A DNA stretch of 17,861 nucleotides from DATDCV01 sp036524155 (GCA_036524155.1 DATDCV010000490.1:1-17861), one strand, 5' to 3'; positions 7,610 to 14,997 are shown, counted from the first letter of the stretch. Notes: generated by a model not told the origin, from the letters alone. A program made the numbers and translations.

Positions 7610-9379
7610 ATGAATGCACCCTTCGCCGCTCCCCGATCAATCGCAGCGCTTTGCCTCGCCGCGTCCCTGAGTGCCGCCTCAGGGCAGAACATGGACGCGA
7701 AACTGGAGACGTTCTTCAAACAATACCTCGAGCGCCAATTCCATAACCAGCCGGTCTCGGCCACTCAGTTGGGCGACCACCGCTTTGACCATCTCATGGA
7801 CGATGTGTCGCCGGCCGCGCGAAAGGTCTGGGCCGAGCTGGACCGAACAACACTGGAGGATCTGCCGCGTCAGATTGAGTACGGAAGGCTTTCGCGAGCG
7901 GCGCAGATTGACTACGAGATCCTGGAGCAGGATCTCAAACGCAGTCTCTGGCTCGTCGAAAACACACATCCGTTTGAAGACGACCCGCGGGTGTATAACG
8001 GGTACATCAGCGACAGCATCTTTGTGGCACTGGCTCAGTCCACGCTGCCCCGGGAAACGAACGTCGCGAATTGCCTGGCGCGGATGGAACACATTCCAGA
8101 GGTGGTGGCGGCCGCCAAACAAAGCCTGGCCAAACCGCCCCGGGTGTTCGTGGAAACGGCCATCCGCCAGAATCAGGGAGCGATCGCCTTCTACGAAAAG
8201 GACCTCTTCGAGCTGGTTGGCCGGACGTCGCAAAGGCGGGAGCTGGAGGCCGGCGCCCAGCGCGTCGTGACGTGCCTCAAGCAATACCAAAGCTTCCTGG
8301 AAAATGACCTGCTGCCGCGCGCCAATGGGGAGTGGCGCCTGGGACGAGACAGGTTTTATCGCAAGCTCGAGCTGGTCCTGGACGCCGGCCTCACCGCCGA
8401 CCAGGTGCTGGCCGACGCCCAGGCTGAATTTGATCGCGTCCAACGGGACATGTACGTCATCGCCCGGCAGCTCTGGAGCCGTTACTTTCCAAAGACAGCG
8501 CTGCCGCCCGACGATGCCGCCGGTCGGCGCGCCACGATTCAACAGGTGCTCGAATACATCGCCCGCGACCACAGCACACCCGCCAAACTCGTCGCGGACA
8601 CCCGCCAGACCGTCGCGAAGCTCAAGCGTTTCATCGCGGAGCACGATATTCTGCGGCTGCCGGTTCCCGATACCTGTCGCATCATCGAGATGCCGGAATT
8701 CCAGCGCGGCAATGCCACCGCCTACATGAATTCACCCCCGCCGCTGGATCCGAACGCGAACGGCTACTTCGCTGTCAGCCCCCCGCCGAAGGATTGGGAT
8801 TCGAAAAAGGTGAACAGCTTCCTGGAGGAATACAACCGCAGCATGCTCCAGGTGCTTACCATTCACGAGGCCTACCCCGGCCACTACGTTCAGCACGCTT
8901 ATGCCAACCGCAATCCTTCGCTGATCGGTCACGTGCTCGGCTCGGGCGTCTACGTCGAGGGCTGGGCGGTTTATACCGAGCAAACGATGCTCGACCAGGG
9001 CTACGGTGAGGGCGACCTGGCGTTGCGGTTGTCGCAGTTGAAGTTCTACCTGCGGGCGGTGGTCAACGCGATTCTGGATCACCAGATGCATTGCTCGGCG
9101 ATGAGCGACGAGGAGGCGATGAAGCTCCTGGTCGAGCAGGCCTACCAGTCTGAAGGCGAAGCGCGGCTGAAGGTGATTCGAGCGAAACAAAGCTCGGTCC
9201 AGCTCTCAACTTATTTTGTGGGGCGCATGGCTCATTACCGGCTGCGGCAGGCGGTGGAGCGCGAGCTTGGCAGCGACTTCAACCTGGGAAGATACCACGA
9301 GGCCGTTCTGGCCCCGGGTCCAGTGCCGGTGAAGTACTTGCCCGAACTCGTCCGGGAGCGGCTGCGCCAGCCCAGGTAA
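7610..9379 (+). CDS. Exported DUF885-family metallopeptidase-like protein
   Basis: 589 residues, the usual size for DUF885 proteins, which are predicted zinc peptidases related to the gluzincins. An N-terminal signal (MNAPFAAPRSIAALCLAASLSAASG) indicates export. The family's signature HEAYPGHYVQ has H419, E420 and H425. It is followed by VEGWAVYTE with E450 and E457, which supplies the likely third ligand. Upstream, NGYISDSIF, 'FYEKDLFEL' and the 'EMPEFQRGNATAYMNSPP' segment are also typical. The C-terminal 'AYQSEGEARLKVIRAKQSS' helix and 'TYFVGRM' fit the same family. Its role is probably peptide or dipeptide hydrolysis in the periplasm or outside; the substrate is unknown. It follows the nuclease gene by 32 bp without a visible terminator. 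It is convergent with the next gene, with only about 40 bp between the two stops and no clear terminator hairpin. Confidence 0.88.
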   Translation: MNAPFAAPRSIAALCLAASLSAASGQNMDAKLETFFKQYLERQFHNQPVSATQLGDHRFDHLMDDVSPAARKVWAELDRTTLEDLPRQIEYGRLSRAAQIDYEILEQDLKRSLWLVENTHPFEDDPRVYNGYISDSIFVALAQSTLPRETNVANCLARMEHIPEVVAAAKQSLAKPPRVFVETAIRQNQGAIAFYEKDLFELVGRTSQRRELEAGAQRVVTCLKQYQSFLENDLLPRANGEWRLGRDRFYRKLELVLDAGLTADQVLADAQAEFDRVQRDMYVIARQLWSRYFPKTALPPDDAAGRRATIQQVLEYIARDHSTPAKLVADTRQTVAKLKRFIAEHDILRLPVPDTCRIIEMPEFQRGNATAYMNSPPPLDPNANGYFAVSPPPKDWDSKKVNSFLEEYNRSMLQVLTIHEAYPGHYVQHAYANRNPSLIGHVLGSGVYVEGWAVYTEQTMLDQGYGEGDLALRLSQLKFYLRAVVNAILDHQMHCSAMSDEEAMKLLVEQAYQSEGEARLKVIRAKQSSVQLSTYFVGRMAHYRLRQAVERELGSDFNLGRYHEAVLAPGPVPVKYLPELVRERLRQPR

Positions 9380-9420
9380 GCCGCATTGCGTGGCGTGCCC
9401 TTCCCGGTCGCTGTACCGCT

Positions 9421-11766
9421 TTACTTCGGCAGGGAAAGCCAGCGCTCGAGCAGATCGCGGCAATTGAGGATCTTCTCAGCCAGATCAAGCGGCACATAAA
9501 AGTAGTGGTTCGACGCCTCGAAACCGAGGCGTGAATCACTGCACTGGAGCTGGTAAAGCCTGCGGGCGAGACGCAGTTCGTCGCGAATAAGGCGTTCGAG
9601 TTCGGCCCTGACGGCCGGGTCGGCCTTCACGATACCGGCGGCGAGCTGTCGGCGTGTCACGACGAAGCGCGCCTGATTGGCCGAGCTGCGGAAATGGATC
9701 GCGGAGGCTTCGGCCACGCGGCACTCGGCCTCGAACGCCTCCCGCTGGGCTTTGGACAACGAACCCTCGGCGCGGCCCGCCTCAGCCTTGAGCCGCTCCA
9801 GGGCGTTGAAAAAACCTTCGGCAACCTTTTCGAACTGTTGGATGAAAACGTGCGCCGGGTAGACCGAACGCCAGGCCTCCAGATCGTCGTAGGGGAAGCC
9901 AACCATCGAAGCCTGGTAGCCGGTGGGCTCGGGCCAGAGCAGGTTGGCGGGGCCTAGCTGCTGGGGCCCCGAGTAAAGCGTGCCGCCGTGATAAGGGAAC
10001 TCGCTGAACGCCAGGCTGAATTCGTGCCAGGCCGAAACGACCGCCGGCGCCAGTACCGGCCCAAAGCGGCGTTCGGCGACACGCCGCATGGCATCCGGGG
10101 CTGGGGCGCCTTTCAGCGCCTCCGAGACCACCTCGAGGTTCGGCGACGGATATCCCCCCAGCGTCCACCCCAGCATCAGCCCGTCAACGCGCGCTCCGCG
10201 CAAATTTTCCGCGTGACGAGCAACGTTTTCGACGGCGGGAATATATGGCACCGAGGACAGCTCCCACGTGTTGCCGGCCTGGATTTTGGCGAAAGTCCGC
10301 AACCCCCGTTCGCGCGCGAGGCGCCAATGTTTTTCCGCTCGCGGACCGGGGCCGACCGCGGAGATCGAGTATTCGCCGACTTCGGTGGCGACTCCGCCCC
10401 GGTTGATGGTCAGGCTCCATTCGCTGACACTCTGCAGCCCCACCCCGGAGGGCAGTTTGGCAATCGCCTCGGGCGCCCAGGCGTCATTCCAACCCCAATC
10501 CCACGCCAACAGCTCGGCCTTGGTGCCCGCCTGCCGTATGCCTTCGAAAAACAAACGGTTGACGCCGGCAATCGTTTCCGCGGGACCACGTTGCGCGCAG
10601 GCGGGGCATTTGGCGCCTTGGCCATGCGACCAGCAATTGGTGAGATTCTCGGAGGCAGTGATCGTGAAAAAGCCGCCCAGTTCGGGCACCGCACGGCAGA
10701 TCCGGGCGACTGACTCGGTGAGGAACTGCTGGACCGGCACCTGGCTGGTACAGAGTGCGGCGTGGTCGCCTTCAGTCACACCCTTAAGCTGGGGATACGC
10801 CGCAAAAAAGCGCAACGGCATGGAGCGCGGCTCATTCAGGTAAAGTAAAACCCGGATCCCGTGCTTGCGCGCGCGACTTACAAGTGAGCTCAGGTTGGCC
10901 AGCCGGATTTCATAACCCGAACTGAGGCGCGGATCCCAGGGAAAGGGGGCGAGCTTGTAGAGCACTGCCTGCAGCCAAACGCCGCTTACGCCAGCCTCCG
11001 CCAGCCGCGCCAGGTATCCCTCCGGATGCGGATCGGCTTTCGTATCCAGGAGCGGGTCGCCATACAGCGCGAAGTACGAGTAACAGAATTTGAGGTTGCC
11101 GGCGGGCGCTACCCGCGTTCCGCCGCGAGGCGGCTTCGTCAGGGCTGTGACGAAGCTGAACAACGGTTCCCGGGGCGTTGTGAGGGAACCAAGTTCGGCA
11201 TGAATGGCGCGCGCGATCTCACCTTCGCGCCGTTGCGCCGCGGCATCTGGCGGGCGATAGCGCAACGGCTCGCACCGCGGCTTCAGGTTCCCGAGCTTGA
11301 CGTAGAGGAAATCGTCCTCGCGCAGTGTGTAAGCGAGTTGCTCCGCCGTCCAGCCGAGCAGCTCGAGCAACTGGCCGTAAGGCAGCAAGTGCCAGTTGCG
11401 CTTGATCACCGTCAGATACGATCGGCGTTGCTGGTCGGCGCTGATCCGCGGCGGCCCCGCGAGGCCCATCGCGCGGCCAAGGCGGAAGATGTCGGCGGGC
11501 TTGGCTCCGACGACGCGTGCGATGCGCTTCAGCGGCACCAGCGACCAGTTGCGCCAGACGAAAGCGTGCAGGCGGTCGGGGAAATGGGCCAGGGACAGCG
11601 CGGCCGGAGCGCTGCCGACGGGCAGTTCCACCGCGGGAGAACTCGAACCGGCGCCGGCTGCTGCTTGGGCCGACGAAACGAAAAAGCCCAGGACGATTGT
11701 GCCTGCGGCGCCGGCGGTAGTCTTCAGAAAGACGCGGCGCGAAACGGGAAGGGAAGGCTGAGACAT
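9421..11766 (-). CDS. Tat-exported TIM-barrel protein of unrecognised family (glycoside-hydrolase-like)
   Basis: 781 residues from the ATG at 11766, chosen because it puts a twin-arginine signal (SRRVFLKTTAGAAG, R10/R11) at the right distance; an in-frame ATG at 11799 adds 11 residues. After the signal come two helix-turn-helix-like repeats at about residues 70-102 and 121-154. Each begins with RNW-x-L-x-P and has a Gly 13-14 residues after the Trp. Residues about 215-560 alternate predicted strands and helices like a (beta/alpha)8 barrel: LAEAGVSGVWLQAV, HGIRVLLYLNEP, GGFFTITASENLTNCW with E373, a CPAC pair, LLAWDWGWNDAW with D423/D428, and VDGLMLGWTLGGYP. The C-terminal 200 residues are largely helical. 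The layout resembles GH20/GH67/DUF4838-like exported hydrolases, but I cannot assign a family or catalytic residues. It is convergent with the DUF885 gene and upstream of nothing on its own strand in the window. Confidence 0.6.
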   Translation of the reverse strand: MSQPSLPVSRRVFLKTTAGAAGTIVLGFFVSSAQAAAGAGSSSPAVELPVGSAPAALSLAHFPDRLHAFVWRNWSLVPLKRIARVVGAKPADIFRLGRAMGLAGPPRISADQQRRSYLTVIKRNWHLLPYGQLLELLGWTAEQLAYTLREDDFLYVKLGNLKPRCEPLRYRPPDAAAQRREGEIARAIHAELGSLTTPREPLFSFVTALTKPPRGGTRVAPAGNLKFCYSYFALYGDPLLDTKADPHPEGYLARLAEAGVSGVWLQAVLYKLAPFPWDPRLSSGYEIRLANLSSLVSRARKHGIRVLLYLNEPRSMPLRFFAAYPQLKGVTEGDHAALCTSQVPVQQFLTESVARICRAVPELGGFFTITASENLTNCWSHGQGAKCPACAQRGPAETIAGVNRLFFEGIRQAGTKAELLAWDWGWNDAWAPEAIAKLPSGVGLQSVSEWSLTINRGGVATEVGEYSISAVGPGPRAEKHWRLARERGLRTFAKIQAGNTWELSSVPYIPAVENVARHAENLRGARVDGLMLGWTLGGYPSPNLEVVSEALKGAPAPDAMRRVAERRFGPVLAPAVVSAWHEFSLAFSEFPYHGGTLYSGPQQLGPANLLWPEPTGYQASMVGFPYDDLEAWRSVYPAHVFIQQFEKVAEGFFNALERLKAEAGRAEGSLSKAQREAFEAECRVAEASAIHFRSSANQARFVVTRRQLAAGIVKADPAVRAELERLIRDELRLARRLYQLQCSDSRLGFEASNHYFYVPLDLAEKILNCRDLLERWLSLPK

Positions 11767-11825
11767 GAAAGTATCTTCTCTGGCGAGATTCGTTTGCACA
11801 ATGCGGAAACGGCCTCAAAGACGGA

Positions 11826-11844
11826 GACAGGCAAGATGCCTGTC
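11826..11844. repeat. Short palindrome downstream of rfaE2
   Basis: GACAGGC-AAGAT-GCCTGTC is a perfect 7-bp stem with a 5-nt loop, 12 bp beyond the rfaE2 stop codon. On the minus strand it is followed by CTCCGTCTTTG, which is only weakly T-rich. It could act as a terminator or be a small dispersed repeat; only one copy is seen in this window. Confidence 0.5.
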
Positions 11845-11856
11845 CTACGAAGGTGC

Positions 11857-12342
11857 TCAGAGCTGCGAGATTCTTTTGAGCAGCGCGGTTGTGGATCTGC
11901 CTGGCAGGAAGGGGATGATGACGACCTTCCCGCCGGCTCCCTCGATCAGACGGCGCTCCTCCTGGTTGATTGTGTCCAGGGTGTAATCGCCGCCTTTGAC
12001 GTAAATATCAGGTTGCGCGCGCCTCAGAAAGCTCGCGGCGGTCTTCTGCGAAAAGATGCAGACCGCGGTGACCGCTTCCAGGGAGGCGAGGACTCCCGCA
12101 CGGTCCGGTTCCGGGTTGACCGGGCGGCCGGCGCCTTTGAGCTGGCCTACCGATTGGTCGCCATTGAGCCCCACCAGCAAGGCGTCGCCGAGGTTCCGCG
12201 CCTGTTCCAAATAGGTCACGTGGCCCAGGTGCAGCAAATCAAAACAACCGTTAGTCACCACGAGCCGCCTGCCCGACGCCCGGAACGCGTCGCGCCAAGC
12301 CGGCAGTTTGTCCCAGGAAATAATCTTCTCGCGGTAGTTCAC
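11857..12342 (-). CDS. rfaE2: D-glycero-beta-D-manno-heptose 1-phosphate adenylyltransferase (RfaE domain II)
   Basis: Cytidylyltransferase-fold enzyme that transfers AMP from ATP to heptose 1-phosphate, making ADP-heptose for the lipopolysaccharide inner core. About 161 residues from the GTG at 12342. GTG at 12363 or TTG at 12378 would add 7 or 12 residues, and none has a convincing ribosome-binding site. The nucleotide-binding signature TNGCFDLLHLGH is at residues 30-41, with the HxGH pair H38/H41. LLVGLNGDQSV, KGAGRPVN and YVKGGDYT follow, as in the C-terminal half of HldE/RfaE. The sugar-kinase half (RfaE domain I) is absent, so heptose synthesis here would use a separate kinase gene elsewhere. 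Downstream of ubiE on the same strand by about 58 bp, possibly in one transcript. Related FAD synthetase and TagD-like enzymes are less likely given the KGGDYT motif. Confidence 0.9.
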   Translation of the reverse strand: MNYREKIISWDKLPAWRDAFRASGRRLVVTNGCFDLLHLGHVTYLEQARNLGDALLVGLNGDQSVGQLKGAGRPVNPEPDRAGVLASLEAVTAVCIFSQKTAASFLRRAQPDIYVKGGDYTLDTINQEERRLIEGAGGKVVIIPFLPGRSTTALLKRISQL

Positions 12343-12400
12343 GCGCCGATTCTGGCCAGACACCCCTCCGATTGGCAAGCGGCGGGTAAGGGGTGAGATC

Positions 12401-13201
12401 TCAAACCTTTTCGCCGTAGTTGATGCTCATCACGCCGCCGAGAAAGTCGACCACGTCCACGCGAGCAAGGCCGAGCTGCCGCATGTAGTCCGCGACGCCC
12501 TGCTGCGCCGGGTAATGGAGCAGGGATTCCAAAATGTAGGCGTAGGCACTGGCGTCGCCGCAAAACACAAGGCCCAATAAAGGCACGAAGAGGCGAAGGT
12601 AAGAAAAGTAGACCGCCCGCCACAGCCGGTTCTCGGGTTTCCCGAAGTCCAGCACGAGCAGACGTCCCCCACGGGTCGCCACGCGGTGCATCTCCCGCAC
12701 GCCTTGCTTCCAGTCAGCCAGGTTCCGCAACCCGTAACCGACAGTCACAATCCCGAATGTGCAGTCGTTGAAAGGCAGCCGTTGCGCGTCTCCATGCAGG
12801 AACTGCAATCCGCCCGGCACGGCCTGAGCCGAGGCGGCCGGCGGGGCAGTGCGCTGTCCTGATCTTATTGTCTCAGAATTGGAAACCACGGCTCCACCGC
12901 GCTGGAGTCGCCCGGCTCTGTGTCTGGCAATTTCGAGCATCGGTTCACTGAAATCCAGGCCCACAACGTCCAGGCCTTTTCGTGCCAGGCCCAGCGCCAA
13001 ATCGCCCGTTCCGCAACAAACGTCCAGCGCGCGCTCCCCCGGGCGGCCCCGGGCCAGCTTGACCAGATGCCGTTTCCAACGCCGGTGCAGGCCGAAGCTT
13101 TGCAGATCGTTGATCAGGTCGTAGCGGGGGGCTATGCGGGCAAAAAGCTCGCCGACCTTGTCAGCCCGCCTGGCGCCCGAGTCGTAAAACTTGTTGGCCA
13201 T
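12401..13201 (-). CDS. ubiE: Demethylmenaquinone / 2-polyprenyl-benzoquinol methyltransferase UbiE/MenG
   Basis: SAM-dependent C-methyltransferase that completes menaquinone (and, where present, ubiquinone) synthesis at the membrane. 267 residues from the ATG at 13201 (MANKFYDSGARRADKVGELF), preferred because the family homology starts here; ATG at 13264 adds 21 unconserved residues. FARIAPRYDLINDLQSFGLHRRWKR is the family N-terminal signature. DVCCGTGDLAL (60-70) is SAM motif I, VGLDFSEPMLEIAR (80-93) is motif II, FLHGDAQRLPF (134-144) is the post-motif, then VGYGLRNLADW and GGRLLVLDFGKP. Residues about 98-131 are an insertion absent from E. coli UbiE, rich in Ala, Ser and Pro, and its DNA core is more AT-rich than the surroundings. 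The reading frame is intact and all motifs are present, so it should be active. Menaquinone is the likely product in this lineage. rfaE2 follows on the same strand. Confidence 0.9.
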   Translation of the reverse strand: MANKFYDSGARRADKVGELFARIAPRYDLINDLQSFGLHRRWKRHLVKLARGRPGERALDVCCGTGDLALGLARKGLDVVGLDFSEPMLEIARHRAGRLQRGGAVVSNSETIRSGQRTAPPAASAQAVPGGLQFLHGDAQRLPFNDCTFGIVTVGYGLRNLADWKQGVREMHRVATRGGRLLVLDFGKPENRLWRAVYFSYLRLFVPLLGLVFCGDASAYAYILESLLHYPAQQGVADYMRQLGLARVDVVDFLGGVMSINYGEKV

Positions 13202-13283
13202 AAACTGATAACCGTGACGCGAAAGGGGGGGAGTCGTTTCGGGAGCATAAGAAGCTGCGCGCATGATTAGGCGCCGCTGGTCC

Positions 13284-13301
13284 GAAAAATGCTAATTTTT
13301 C
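13284..13301. promoter_or_regulatory. AT-rich palindrome in the ubiE/response-regulator divergent region
   Basis: GAAAAAT-GCTA-ATTTTTC is a perfect 7-bp inverted repeat. It sits 58 bp upstream of the response-regulator ATG and 82 bp upstream of the ubiE ATG. It stands out against GC-rich surroundings and could be an operator or promoter element. There is no direct evidence of function. Confidence 0.3.
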
Positions 13302-13359
13302 AGGTCGCGGCACTGTGCAGTTTGCCCCTGATGCCGGACAGACTGTTTGTGAGCCTGTT

Positions 13360-13863
13360 ATGAATCCAAAAAGAGTTTTGATTGTGGATGACAATGCAGT
13401 CCTGGTCAGGGGCTTGTCAAATGTCTTGAAAGGAGCAGGCTACGAGGTGCTGGAGGCGGAGGATGGCGCCGGGGCGGTCAGCACGGCTCGCCGGGAGCGG
13501 CCCAACCTTGTATTACTTGATCTGAGCTTCCCTCCCGATGTGGCGCATGGGGGTGGAGTCGCCTGGGACGGTTTTCTCATCATGACTTGGCTGGGCCGGA
13601 TGGAGGAAGCCAAGGACATCCCAATTGCCATCATTTCCGCCAACGAGGATCCTCGACTGAAAGAGCGCGCGTTGAAAGCGGGGGCCGTCGCCTATTTCCA
13701 AAAACCGTTCGAGCCCGAGGATCTGTTGAAAGCGGTACGGCAGATACTGGGCGACAGCGAGCCGGAGCCGGCGGCCGGCGCCGAGGCGGAAGCCGGCGCC
13801 GAGACAGCTTCCGCGGCCGAGACGACTACCCCTGAAGCCGGCGCCACCTGCCAGGCGAACTAA
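13360..13863 (+). CDS. Response regulator receiver protein with expanded phospho-site loop and acidic tail
   Basis: 167 residues from the ATG at 13360 (MNPKRVLIVDDN); an in-frame GTG at 13315 would add 15 unconserved residues. The acidic pair is D10/D11, the phosphoacceptor is D54 in LVLLDLSFPPD, the switch position is S in AIISANEDP, and the conserved Lys is in YFQKPF. Between D54 and the usual DG of helix 3 the loop is about 10 residues longer than in CheY and Gly-rich (DVAHGGGVAWDG). The receiver ends near residue 130. A tail of about 35 residues rich in Glu and Ala follows (EPEPAAGAEAEAGAE), encoded partly by 18-bp direct repeats (13774-13785 and 13792-13803). No output domain is present, and no histidine kinase is nearby. 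It is divergent from ubiE. Confidence 0.88.
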   Translation: MNPKRVLIVDDNAVLVRGLSNVLKGAGYEVLEAEDGAGAVSTARRERPNLVLLDLSFPPDVAHGGGVAWDGFLIMTWLGRMEEAKDIPIAIISANEDPRLKERALKAGAVAYFQKPFEPEDLLKAVRQILGDSEPEPAAGAEAEAGAETASAAETTTPEAGATCQAN

Positions 13864-13871
13864 CCTAACGG

Positions 13872-13978
13872 CCGGCGCGCGGACTTCAGTCCGCAGCGAT
13901 AGCCATTAACAGAGGGCTTTGGTATCCCCTGCGCAATAGTCGGCCGGGCATTGCTGCGGACTGAAGTCCGCGCGCCGG
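13872..13978. repeat. Palindromic intergenic element with 26-bp arms
   Basis: Arms at 13872-13897 and 13953-13978 are perfect inverted repeats enclosing 55 nt. Each arm contains its own palindrome, GCGGACT-TC-AGTCCGC, so both the long stem and two small hairpins can form. The element begins 8 bp after the response-regulator stop codon and ends 48 bp before the stop of the convergent epimerase gene. Its sequence is unrelated to the 114-bp element but has the same architecture. Confidence 0.85.
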
Positions 13979-14026
13979 GGCGAGGAGTTCGCGGGTGTCA
14001 GGCAAGGCTCCCACCATCACAGGAGA

Positions 14027-14848
14027 CTATCGCCCGCCGCCAAAAACCCGTTTCAGGTATTCAAAGCTTTTGCTCGCGATTACTTCCGGTCCTTCCTCGA
14101 AGTTAAACACCTCAACCGAAACAAACCCATCGTAGCCCGCGGCGCGAAGGGCCTCGGCAATGGGAACGAAATCGACGTCGCCAAAGCCGGGTCCCTTCAG
14201 GTTTTTGTCGTTGGCATGGACGTGAGCGAAGTGCGGCCAGGACTCGCGAATGATCTGCGCGGGGGCTTTCGATTCGCTGGACATCGCCTTCACGTCGAGG
14301 ATGATCTTGAAGTTCGGAGAGGGCGACCGCTGAACGAAGCGGATGGCGTCGGCGGCGGTGTTGATGAAATTGGTTTCGACGGGCGCGAGCGGTTCGAAAC
14401 AAACGGTTACACCACGTTGCTCAGCCTGGCGCACGGCGGGTTGGAACGTGGCGAGCGCCCACGACGCCGCTTGCTCCTGAGACACCCCGGGCAGGACGTT
14501 GCGTTGTTTGGGCGAGCCCACCACGATGACCTTTCCTCCAAGATCACCGCAGAAATCAACCAGGTCGCAGAAGTACTTGGCCGTCCGATCCCGGATCGCT
14601 CCGTCGGTATGGTTGATATAAAGGCCTTCGGGTTTTACGAGCACCCAGTGAATCCCCGCGATGGCAATGCGGTTGCGGGCGGCGGCTTCACGAATCCTCT
14701 GCCGTTCCCCAGCGGGGATGTCCGTGACTGAATTCGCCAACGTGAAGGGCGAGATCTCGACGGCGTCATATCCCACTCGGGCCGCGTGAGCAAATACATC
14801 CTCGATTTTCCAATCCCGGTAGATCTCGTTGCAGATGGCGAATTTCAT
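14027..14848 (-). CDS. Sugar epimerase/isomerase, TIM barrel (D-tagatose 3-epimerase/hydroxypyruvate isomerase type)
   Basis: 273 residues from the ATG at 14848 (MKFAICNEIYRDW); an upstream in-frame ATG at 14947 would add 33 unconserved residues. The protein belongs to the xylose-isomerase-like TIM-barrel (AP_endonuc_2) family. GIHWVLVKPEGLYIN is present on the substrate side. Four metal ligands can be placed: E152 (CFEPLAP), D185 (ILDVKAM), H211 (HFAHVHAND) and E246 (VSVEVFNFE). This is the same numbering as the ligands known for Pseudomonas cichorii D-tagatose 3-epimerase, which supports a metal-dependent ketose epimerase or isomerase of similar length. The substrate cannot be told: ketohexose, inositol derivative or hydroxypyruvate are all possible. 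It is convergent with the response regulator and divergent from the small glycogen-binding gene. Confidence 0.87.
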   Translation of the reverse strand: MKFAICNEIYRDWKIEDVFAHAARVGYDAVEISPFTLANSVTDIPAGERQRIREAAARNRIAIAGIHWVLVKPEGLYINHTDGAIRDRTAKYFCDLVDFCGDLGGKVIVVGSPKQRNVLPGVSQEQAASWALATFQPAVRQAEQRGVTVCFEPLAPVETNFINTAADAIRFVQRSPSPNFKIILDVKAMSSESKAPAQIIRESWPHFAHVHANDKNLKGPGFGDVDFVPIAEALRAAGYDGFVSVEVFNFEEGPEVIASKSFEYLKRVFGGGR

Positions 14849-14985
14849 GTGCGTGAGAGTGTGAATTCCCGCGCTCGAGTTCAAGCGGTTAACATGCGGC
14901 GCAGTCGTGAATTTTCGGATTTCGGCCTTGACCGGGCATAAGCGCAAGCGCAGTGTCGGACCGATTAGATCGGCTGGTTTGAACC

Positions 14986-14990
14986 GAGGT
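14986..14990 (+). promoter_or_regulatory. Ribosome-binding site of the glycogen-binding gene
   Basis: GAGGT lies 7 nt before the ATG at 14998. It is the one clear Shine-Dalgarno sequence among the starts examined in this window, and it fixes the start of the small gene. Confidence 0.6.
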
Positions 14991-14997
14991 AAGGATT

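Noticed and set aside
7679..8644. Minus-strand open frame of 321 codons inside the DUF885 gene
   Set aside because: The plus-strand protein has a signal peptide and a metal-site motif. The antisense frame has no recognisable domain.
9380..9420. Terminator between the convergent DUF885 and TIM-barrel genes
   Set aside because: No stem of useful length and no T-run is visible in this 41-bp gap.
11026..12396. Plus-strand open frame of 456 codons antisense to the TIM-barrel gene and rfaE2
   Set aside because: It spans two real genes on the other strand and has an Arg/Gly/Gln-rich composition with no family motif. Long antisense frames are expected in GC-rich DNA.
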